Positions 1 to 5,286 of a DNA stretch of 5,631 bases are shown in pieces (positions within the stretch are counted from its first letter, which is position 1; every line of letters begins with the position of its first letter). The translations under genes and the position numbers were made by a program. The notes under the pieces are model-generated. The model was not told where the DNA came from and ran no database searches. It saw only the letters and a list, made by a program, of their open reading frames with translations. The stretch is from CAZKYP01 sp964556885 (GTDB lineage: Bacteria > Planctomycetota > Phycisphaerae > Sedimentisphaerales > Anaerobacaceae): positions 1 through 5,631 of the forward strand of contig CAZKYP010000210.1 in NCBI GenBank assembly GCA_964556885.1, given 5' to 3'.

Positions 1-887
1 ATAATTCTGCAAAAATCAATAAACTCGTGTATTCCGAAATCGTTGTGCTCGACACCTGTCCATGCGGGATTGGTTCGCGGCGGACGCTTGTCCCTGTCGC
101 CTATTCCGTCACGCCAGTCGTAGCCGCTCACAAAATTGCCTCCCGGCCAGCGATATACAGTAGCATTCAGCTCTTTAAGAACCGCGATAGTATCAGCACG
201 CATGCCGTTGATATTATCAGCAGGCATTATCGAAACTGTGCCAATGAAACAGGATCCGTTCTCAACTTTAATTTCCAGTTTGCCGCTGGTTGTATCCGCC
301 CCGCTGGTTAACCAGAAAGGATATTTTACATACTCTTTCTGTATCGTCTTGAACTGCATCGAGTCCTGCTGATTGTCGCCCCATACCAGCGATACGGTAA
401 CGCTTGGACTTCCTTCTTTTGCTTTTAGATAAATATAACCTGTATAATCCTTGCCTTTAACCAGTCCCAGGTCGAGCTGCCTTATGCCGCCGGCCTGAAT
501 TAGAGGCGTATGCTCTCCGACAAACGAATCTTCTTTTACCATAGTTACCGAATCCGCCGGGCCGATAATTTGCCACGGCGACGCCCCAACCACCTGGAAC
601 TCGGCTTCTGCTGGAATGGCTTTTGAAGACACATACGGCTTATAGTTCGCCGTTATCGGATGATAGAATTTCCTGTCCTCGAGCATTTCCGCCCAGATTC
701 CACCGTAAACGCAGCGTCCGAGATGCTCGATGAACTGCCCGTAGATATAAGGAGAAATAGGCTCACTTGTTTTACCTGCATCGATTGTTATAGAATTTTG
801 TTGTGCTGCTGCAGGAACAGATAAGAACAGACCTGCGATTATTACAATGCTTAATAAAGAAATGATAATTTTTTTCCTGCCAGGCAT
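1..887 (-). CDS. Secreted GH51-type alpha-L-arabinofuranosidase-like enzyme, N-terminal part (3' end beyond window)
   Basis: The frame is open from ATG at 887 to the window edge (295 codons), so the C-terminal half is missing. Residues 1-28 form a classical signal peptide: basic PGRKK, a hydrophobic run from about residue 7, then VPAAA before QQN, so the enzyme is probably exported. The mature part opens with the GH51-like segment GQFIEHLGRCVYGGIWAEML (50-69). After a beta-rich, carbohydrate-binding-like stretch (about 95-225) it enters the TIM barrel with RWPGGNFVSGYDWRDGIG (246-263) and an NDFG-hEF segment (282-289), both typical of GH51 arabinofuranosidases. The family's acid/base glutamate (GNE motif) and nucleophile lie further on and cannot be checked. 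The likely role is release of terminal arabinose from plant polysaccharides. The start is supported by AAAGGAG at 895-901, 7 nt upstream. A related hemicellulase specificity is possible. Confidence 0.88.
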   Translation of the reverse strand, partial: MPGRKKIIISLLSIVIIAGLFLSVPAAAQQNSITIDAGKTSEPISPYIYGQFIEHLGRCVYGGIWAEMLEDRKFYHPITANYKPYVSSKAIPAEAEFQVVGASPWQIIGPADSVTMVKEDSFVGEHTPLIQAGGIRQLDLGLVKGKDYTGYIYLKAKEGSPSVTVSLVWGDNQQDSMQFKTIQKEYVKYPFWLTSGADTTSGKLEIKVENGSCFIGTVSIMPADNINGMRADTIAVLKELNATVYRWPGGNFVSGYDWRDGIGDRDKRPPRTNPAWTGVEHNDFGIHEFIDFCRI

Positions 888-958
888 TTCGTGTCTCCTT
901 TCAAATCTTTGATATAGATTTCAAGTTAGAGTGTTTTTTCATTTATAATCGATAAGGC

Positions 959-986
959 ATTATAACCTGGATCAGGAGAAATGCAA
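959..986 (-). promoter_or_regulatory. Predicted sigma70-type promoter of the arabinofuranosidase gene
   Basis: Read on the minus strand, TTGCAT (981-986) is followed after 16 nt by a perfect TATAAT (959-964). Transcription would start near 952, giving a leader of about 65 nt before the ATG at 887. The -35 box lies inside the 129-bp repeat, within the last codons of the duplicated GTPase 3' end, while the -10 box lies outside it. The insertion therefore left this promoter complete. This is sequence matching only; the sigma factor use of the host is unknown. Confidence 0.45.
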
Positions 987-1100
987 CTCGATAATGTCTT
1001 TGTCGTTGAGGACGTGGGTTCGCTGGACGTTCTGGCCGTCGTAAACGCCGCTGCCCCAGATTTTTGCGGTTTTGAGCTTTTCAGCCAACTGCCGGTGAAT
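972..1100. repeat. Left copy of 129-bp exact direct repeat
   Basis: All 129 bases match 5158-5286 in the same orientation at an offset of 4186. The bases just outside differ: a971 against c5157, and a1101 against t5287. The repeat consists of the last 42 codons plus stop of the GTPase TGS domain. The two copies bracket the methyltransferase/PIN region and are the strongest sign that the intervening DNA was inserted, or that the end of the GTPase gene was duplicated. Confidence 0.95.
972..1100 (-). pseudogene. Truncated duplicate of the GTPase 3' end (TGS domain fragment)
   Basis: The fragment encodes the GTPase C-terminus from IHRQLAEKLK to IIELHFS and its TGA stop, with no change from the complete gene at the right edge. 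Upstream of 1100 the frame continues to an ATG at 1172, but its first residues (IPSANSSAGHYCC) bear no relation to the GTPase, and there is no GTP-binding region. It is therefore a 3' remnant rather than a gene. The short reading frame 1172-972 could in principle be translated, but no Shine-Dalgarno sequence was identified for it. Confidence 0.85.
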
Positions 1101-1271
1101 ATTGAGGGCAGGATTCATAACGATTGAAACGCAGCAGTAATGCCCGGCTGAACTATTTGCTGAAGGTATCATAATAGCTCATAATCCTCTCAAAAGTGCT
1201 TGAGCTGTCCACAGGATCTTGTTGTCTTTAAGAACAATAAAGATGGAGAAGTTATTACTTTCGATTTACGA

Positions 1272-1292
1272 TTTTTAATTTTTGATTAAAAA
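1272..1292. repeat. AT-only inverted repeat
   Basis: TTTTTAAT (1272-1279) and ATTAAAAA (1285-1292) are perfect 8-bp inverted arms around a TTTTG loop. An alternative pairing, AATTTTT (1277-1283) with AAAAATT (1288-1294), overlaps it. The stem contains no G or C, so it is a poor terminator candidate and may simply reflect low-complexity intergenic DNA. Confidence 0.35.
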
Positions 1293-1497
1293 TTGACGAA
1301 TTTGGAGATTTAAGGTATTGTTGAGAAGGGAAATTACTGCAATATAAAAGAGTCTTATAGCAGGAGATACATTCGATTAATATCTTGGCTAAAAAAAGTA
1401 AGTTGAAGTAATTCGGCATATTTGATAACTCTAAGCAATATCTATGTTGTCGGCCGATAAATTAATAGATATGAAGATTGACAAGGTTTAAGACTTT

Positions 1498-1504
1498 AGA
1501 GGGG
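1498..1504 (+). promoter_or_regulatory. Shine-Dalgarno sequence fixing the TTG start of the methyltransferase
   Basis: AGAGGGG ends 4 nt before TTG at 1509. An in-frame TAG at 1497-1499 closes the frame just upstream, so 1509 is the most upstream start possible. There is no early in-frame ATG: the first methionine after the start codon lies beyond residue 150. The TTG start is therefore well supported, and a rare start codon may keep expression low. Confidence 0.6.
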
Positions 1505-1508
1505 TGCT

Positions 1509-4130
1509 TTGGTCGCACAGAATAGTTTGATTTCACAAGTTCGCAAAAATTTAGAGCAGTGCGGCTATTCAAATGGCCTGTTGCGGACGGACTATGTCTA
1601 TGAAGATGGTACAGGAGAACATACTGTAATATTAGCAGGATTTGCCAGACCTGTATATGATTCGCGCACATCATGCATCTCGGTAATCAAATGTGATGAG
1701 TTACTAAGAGCAACGGAACAATATGTGAATCAGTTCCGAGGATTAGGGGCACCTATTATATTTGTTTGTTGCAACGGAACACTTCAATGGTGGAATGTAG
1801 GAACACGCAGCGCAAAGTGTGAAAAAACAGTTTCAAAAAACGAAGTTAAAGGTTTCTTCTCTGCGCACAAGGAGGAGTTTTCGCCTGACAGGATTTGGCG
1901 TGCCAAAAATCTTGGACGCGTCGATACAACACAACAGCTAAGCTTTGTTGACATTGGTTTGATGCCTTTATTAGAGCATGAAATGGGGAAGCGTCTTGGA
2001 GGTCTGATGAATCGAATCATCGGTCTTCTCCGTAATGGATTTACAAATAAACAACTAAAAATGCCCCAGAATCAAAGGTGGATATTTAGAGCAGCCTTTT
2101 GGCTTCTTTGTGCAAAGATTCTCAAGGACAAGGGAGTGAACGGGTTTTTACGAATAGATCTGGGCGGTGTCGATAATCTGCTCAAGGCAGTCAAAAATCA
2201 CTACCAAGCAAACCCGAAGGAACTTGTAATTGTTCAAACTGAACAACAAGCTCAAGCTCTTAAAGATGCAGCGGAGGAGATCAAAAAATTCGCCAGCTTG
2301 AGTAATCTGACGACTGAAGCTTTCGCGTATATGTATGAAAACGTGTTGGTAGATAAGAATCTTAGGTCTGCTCTTGGTATTCATGCAACACCCTCTTATC
2401 TGGTTGATTACATTGTATGGCAATTATGGCCGTGGATTAGGCGGATTCCGGAGGACAAACGAGTTATCCTAGAACCAGCGTGCGGACATGCGCCATTTCT
2501 TACCGGTGCAATGCGATTGTTGCGGGAGCTTTTCGAAGGTGATGAAAAGGAATTCCATGCATATGCTCAAAAACACCTCACAAGCATTGAAATGGATTCA
2601 TTTGCCCGTGAGATTGCAAGATTGTCACTGACCATAGCTGATGTTCCAAATCCGAATGGATGGAAAATCGAAGAAAGTGATATTTATCAGGGTGACATAC
2701 TAAGTAAGAAAGCCGAAAAAGCTAAGATATTATTATGCAATCCGCCTTTTGGGAATTTCACGCTAGCAGAGCAACGTGTTTACAAAAGCACAGGTCAAAA
2801 ACTTAATTGTTTCAACAAGGCAGCAGAGATGTTATGGCGAACTCTGCCTTATATGTCAATAGGTTCTGTTTTTGGAGTTGTTCTTCCACAGGGCTTTTTG
2901 CATAAACCTAATTTGGCTCAATTACGAAAAATGCTTGTTGAACAATTTGAATTGGCAGAAATATGTACATTGCCCGAAAATGTTTTCTCTACCGCAAAAC
3001 ATAAATCTACGGTGCTGCTTGGGCGAAAATGTGTTGACGTGAAAAAAATGTTTGGCTTGAGCAATAAGATACGTTTTCGTCGTATCCAAAAGTGGGAGTT
3101 GGATAGATTCAGGGAGTCTTATCGAGCATTGACTGATGAGATTTCTCAAAGCAAATTTGATATTCCTCCTCTCTATGATTTTCGTTTACAACTGCTCCAC
3201 GAGGTATGGGAATATTGCCACAGCTTTTCTCGCTTATCAAAGGTGACGGAAGGGGGCAGAGGATTAGAGTATAAAACTAGGCCCAAAAAAGGAGAATCCT
3301 ACAATAGAAAAAAGCATTTACAACCAAATGCACAAACTATAAGTGATCACAAATTTACGGGTGCTATTCGTGGATGCGATAAGTTTGCCCGTAATATTAT
3401 GCTTACAGAAACACCTAAATTATTTTGGATGAATCTTGCTCCTGAGGTTATTAGTCGTCCCCGTTGGGGGACAGAAACCGGAACCCCGCAAGTCCTGCTA
3501 AATTCTATTCGTGTCGGTGATGGCCCGTGGCGATTAAAAGCTTTGATAGATAGTAAAGGATATCCAGTTACGACTCGTTTTATTGTTGTTCGACCAAAAA
3601 TAAAGGAGTGGTCGCTTGAAGCTATTTGGGCTATATTAAATTCCCCTTTAGCGAATGCTTATGCCTATTGTCATAGTTTGGAACGTAATAATCAAACTGG
3701 TACGATACGAAACCTTCCTATACCGAATTGCGACCCTTACTCCCTGCATCGTTTAACCAATTTGGTTCAAGATTATTTCGACCTATATGATTCAAAAGGA
3801 AAGATTTTACACAGCGATGTTGATGCAAAGGAAGCGAGACATCGGATGCTTGCCATAGATGCGGAGGTAATGAAACTTTACAACTTGCCTCCCAAATTGG
3901 AACGGCATGTATTGTATTTGTTTGCTGGATGGGAACGAAAAGGCGTAGATTTCCAATTTAAAGGTTATTACCCAGAAGGTTTTGAATCTGCTGTACCTTT
4001 GCATGAGTATTTGTCCGATGAATATCAGCGGTCGACAATTACCTTCGTGGATGAATGGGTGAAAAAGTACCGCTCGCCGGAAATCAATGAGGTTTTGAGA
4101 ACAGCAACGGAGGCCTTTGAGGAGAAGTGA
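1509..4130 (+). CDS. Gamma-class N6-adenine DNA methyltransferase fused to target-recognition-like region (type IIG/BREX-like architecture)
   Basis: This 873-residue protein probably methylates adenine in a specific DNA sequence using S-adenosylmethionine. Residues about 28-95 resemble the N-terminal nuclease region of type I/IIG restriction proteins (YDSRTSCISVIKCDE, then GAPIIFVCCNGTLQWW), but a D-ExK triad is not evident. About 130-290 is helical. Methyltransferase motifs follow in order: ATPSYLVDYIV (293-303, motif X-like), EPACG (322-326, SAM binding), SIEMD (359-363), GDIL (395-398) and catalytic NPPF (411-414). Residues about 555-740 look like a target recognition domain, ending in LNSPLANAYAY and IRNLPIPN as in HsdS/type IIG proteins. 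A helix at about 741-790 and a distinct tail (797-850, with YYPEGFESAVPLHEY) close the protein. It starts at TTG 1509. The PIN gene follows 4 nt downstream. The methyltransferase call is firm; the system type is not. Confidence 0.9.
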   Translation: MVAQNSLISQVRKNLEQCGYSNGLLRTDYVYEDGTGEHTVILAGFARPVYDSRTSCISVIKCDELLRATEQYVNQFRGLGAPIIFVCCNGTLQWWNVGTRSAKCEKTVSKNEVKGFFSAHKEEFSPDRIWRAKNLGRVDTTQQLSFVDIGLMPLLEHEMGKRLGGLMNRIIGLLRNGFTNKQLKMPQNQRWIFRAAFWLLCAKILKDKGVNGFLRIDLGGVDNLLKAVKNHYQANPKELVIVQTEQQAQALKDAAEEIKKFASLSNLTTEAFAYMYENVLVDKNLRSALGIHATPSYLVDYIVWQLWPWIRRIPEDKRVILEPACGHAPFLTGAMRLLRELFEGDEKEFHAYAQKHLTSIEMDSFAREIARLSLTIADVPNPNGWKIEESDIYQGDILSKKAEKAKILLCNPPFGNFTLAEQRVYKSTGQKLNCFNKAAEMLWRTLPYMSIGSVFGVVLPQGFLHKPNLAQLRKMLVEQFELAEICTLPENVFSTAKHKSTVLLGRKCVDVKKMFGLSNKIRFRRIQKWELDRFRESYRALTDEISQSKFDIPPLYDFRLQLLHEVWEYCHSFSRLSKVTEGGRGLEYKTRPKKGESYNRKKHLQPNAQTISDHKFTGAIRGCDKFARNIMLTETPKLFWMNLAPEVISRPRWGTETGTPQVLLNSIRVGDGPWRLKALIDSKGYPVTTRFIVVRPKIKEWSLEAIWAILNSPLANAYAYCHSLERNNQTGTIRNLPIPNCDPYSLHRLTNLVQDYFDLYDSKGKILHSDVDAKEARHRMLAIDAEVMKLYNLPPKLERHVLYLFAGWERKGVDFQFKGYYPEGFESAVPLHEYLSDEYQRSTITFVDEWVKKYRSPEINEVLRTATEAFEEK

Positions 4131-4134
4131 GGAG
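4119..4134 (+). promoter_or_regulatory. Doubled GAGGAG at the methyltransferase/PIN junction
   Basis: GAGGAG occurs at 4119-4124 and again at 4129-4134, either side of the methyltransferase stop (TGA 4128-4130). The first copy is 10 nt from the ATG at 4135 and is the likelier ribosome-binding site; the second abuts the ATG and is too close. Ribosomes ending the upstream gene would cover this site, so translation of the two genes is probably coupled. Confidence 0.5.
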
Positions 4135-4674
4135 ATGCGAGATTTCCTTGTTGATACAAATATCTGGGAATATTGGTTTAATCCAAAAAGAGAGCCGCAA
4201 CACAGTAAAGTGTTGAAACGTGTTATTGAACTCAGACGATTATATGAAAATAATAAAAAATCCTTTCGAGTTTGGGTCTCTTCAGTTACCTGGGGAGAGA
4301 TAGAATTTGGATATCAATGGCAGACAAAAAATGATAACTCGTTAGAAACACAATTCCGGCAATTTATTCATGATATTGCTCCCATGGAGTTTATAATCGA
4401 TAAACATGTGACGCCGGAATATGGACGGATACGAGCAATGCTATTTGAGAAATTCGGCAAAAACAAAAGAATTAAGGGGCTCAGACCCGAACAGCTCGTA
4501 GACCCAGTCTCCTCTCTTCAACTTAAAATTCAAGAGAACGACCTCTGGATTGTATCCCAGGCCATCACAAGAAATTTTACTCTGGTGACAAACGACAGAG
4601 CATCTTTAAGGCCGATCATGGAAGTGATGGGTGAAGAATTACATATTGAGAATTGGGCAGAGGATAATATATAA
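4135..4674 (+). CDS. PIN-domain nuclease (VapC-like fold) paired with the methyltransferase
   Basis: This 179-residue protein has the full acidic set of a PIN nuclease: D7 in FLVDTNIW, E55 in SSVTWGEIEFGY, D136 in ENDLWIVSQA and D154 in LVTNDR. It should be a metal-dependent nuclease, usually acting on RNA and less often on DNA. It is longer than typical VapC toxins (about 130-140 residues), with extra sequence around residues 103-130 (basic FGKNKRIKGLRPEQ). ATG 4135 was chosen because PIN proteins usually begin just before the first strand. An in-frame TTG at 4117 would add six residues and overlap the methyltransferase gene by 14 nt. No antitoxin gene adjoins it; its only close partner is the methyltransferase. 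A role as the effector of a modification-linked defence module is inference, and an orphan toxin is the alternative. Confidence 0.88.
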   Translation: MRDFLVDTNIWEYWFNPKREPQHSKVLKRVIELRRLYENNKKSFRVWVSSVTWGEIEFGYQWQTKNDNSLETQFRQFIHDIAPMEFIIDKHVTPEYGRIRAMLFEKFGKNKRIKGLRPEQLVDPVSSLQLKIQENDLWIVSQAITRNFTLVTNDRASLRPIMEVMGEELHIENWAEDNI

Positions 4675-4697
4675 CAAAAGAGAGGTCACGTTATTAA

Positions 4698-4805
4698 TTG
4701 AAAAAAGCTGAATATGTTACAGTAATGGCACATCGTTTATCTGTGCTGGTCTTCTTACAAGAGAAACTCAATGCAAACTACAACGCGATGAAGAAAGAAA
4801 CATAG
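4698..4805 (+). CDS. Possible 35-residue small protein, unrecognised
   Basis: The frame runs from TTG 4698 to TAG 4803-4805 and encodes MKKAEYVTVMAHRLSVLVFL followed by QEKLNANYNAMKKET. The composition is protein-like: a lysine-rich start, a hydrophobic middle that could form an amphipathic helix, and a charged end. Only a weak, distant AGAGAGG (4679-4685) precedes it. It lies 23 nt after the PIN gene on the same strand. It could be a real small protein, a remnant of a longer gene, or chance; I do not recognise it. Confidence 0.3.
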   Translation: MKKAEYVTVMAHRLSVLVFLQEKLNANYNAMKKET

Positions 4806-4877
4806 TTGTGGCCACTATAACAATATAACACAGTTCATACTTTTTTGTGCATTATTACTCGAGGACAAAGGTGATTA
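4806..4877. other. Short AT-rich gap with palindrome and TATAACA direct repeat
   Basis: An 8-bp perfect palindrome GTGGCCAC (4808-4815) is followed directly by two TATAACA copies (4816-4822 and 4824-4830). The TATAAC cores resemble -10 boxes, but neither has a -35 box at a suitable distance. The arrangement could mark a regulatory site for the gene at 4878, though this is weakly supported. Confidence 0.25.
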
Positions 4878-5090
4878 ATGACTGATGACAGAAAAGAAGC
4901 ATTTGATAAAATCTGGATCGAAGATGTTTATCCGGAAGTCAAACGAAGGCTAATCATGCGGGATGCAAGAAATGAAGCATATCCGGATCCTCGCAGAGAG
5001 TTAGCGAAAATTCTTCACGGCATCGCAATATCAATGGAACTCGCAGCACAGGGCAGGCCGTTTGCAAGAGTAGATAAGTGTCTGTTTTAA
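4878..5090 (+). CDS. Hypothetical 70-residue protein
   Basis: I do not recognise this protein. The ATG at 4878 has AAGG (4868-4871) 6 nt upstream, a good ribosome-binding site. It is highly charged and mostly helical-looking: an acidic start (MTDDRKEAFDKIWIEDVYPE), a basic stretch (VKRRLIMRDARNEAYPDPRR), then a more hydrophobic helix (ELAKILHGIAISMELAAQG) and a short tail ending DKCLF. There is no signal peptide, membrane segment or cysteine cluster. It is the last plus-strand gene of the insert and converges on the GTPase gene, with 67 bp between their stops. It could be a small partner or regulator of the methyltransferase/PIN pair or an unrelated passenger. Confidence 0.6.
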   Translation: MTDDRKEAFDKIWIEDVYPEVKRRLIMRDARNEAYPDPRRELAKILHGIAISMELAAQGRPFARVDKCLF

Positions 5091-5157
5091 ATCATCTTCT
5101 CTTATATACCAAAATCCGTTCAAAGAAGCTTTAACTACCGATTGGAAGGTCATTCGC

Positions 5158-5286
5158 TCAGGAGAAATGCAACTCGATAATGTCTTTGTCGTTGAGGACG
5201 TGGGTTCGCTGGACGTTCTGGCCGTCGTAAACGCCGCTGCCCCAGATTTTTGCGGTTTTGAGCTTTTCAGCCAACTGCCGGTGAAT
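5158..5286. repeat. Right copy of 129-bp exact direct repeat
   Basis: This is identical to 972-1100. Here the repeat sits in its natural context as the 3' end of the GTPase gene, so this copy completes the functional gene. The unique sequence between the copies is 1101-5157. No integrase-style imperfect arms or target-site duplication can be recognised beyond the repeat itself. Confidence 0.95.

Larger units (their letters stand above)
1101..1508. other. AT-rich non-coding left arm of the insert
   Basis: No convincing gene was found in these 408 bp. The first 70 bp or so retain faint similarity to the GTPase sequence next to the right repeat copy. A plus-strand open stretch of 34 codons (1185-1286), containing a CPQDLVVFKNNKDGEVITFDL-like string, lies between two stops and lacks a proper start, so it may be a remnant or chance. 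An AT-only inverted repeat follows at 1272-1292, and an 8-bp palindrome TCGGCCGA lies at 1450-1457. The promoter of the methyltransferase gene should be here, but no well-spaced -35/-10 pair stands out. Confidence 0.5.

Noticed and set aside
27..372. Two overlapping plus-strand reading frames of 94 and 78 codons
   Set aside because: They lie antisense to the GH51 coding sequence, which has clear family motifs, a signal peptide and a Shine-Dalgarno sequence; they are shadows.
1391..1410. Tiny lysine-rich frame near 1385-1411 starting at TTG (MAKKSKLK)
   Set aside because: Only eight codons, with no Shine-Dalgarno sequence at suitable spacing (AGGAG lies over 20 nt upstream).
1422..1448. TTGATA (1422-1427) and TATGTT (1443-1448) as a methyltransferase promoter
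   Set aside because: The spacer is only 15 nt and the -10 match is weak; not strong enough to list as a feature.
1478..1483. Perfect -35-like TTGACA upstream of the methyltransferase
   Set aside because: A -10 box at the normal distance would fall at about 1501-1506 (GGGGTG), over the ribosome-binding site and start codon.
4117..4134. TTG at 4117 as start of the PIN gene
   Set aside because: Possible, but ATG 4135 places the first PIN strand (FLVDTNIW) near the N-terminus as usual and avoids a rare start; the six extra residues have no domain role.
4135..4674. Standard VapBC toxin-antitoxin locus
   Set aside because: No small antitoxin-like gene precedes the PIN gene; its upstream neighbour is the large methyltransferase.
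4808..4830. Palindrome plus TATAACA pair as a recombination core
   Set aside because: It lies well inside the insert, away from either repeat edge, and has no counterpart at the left end.
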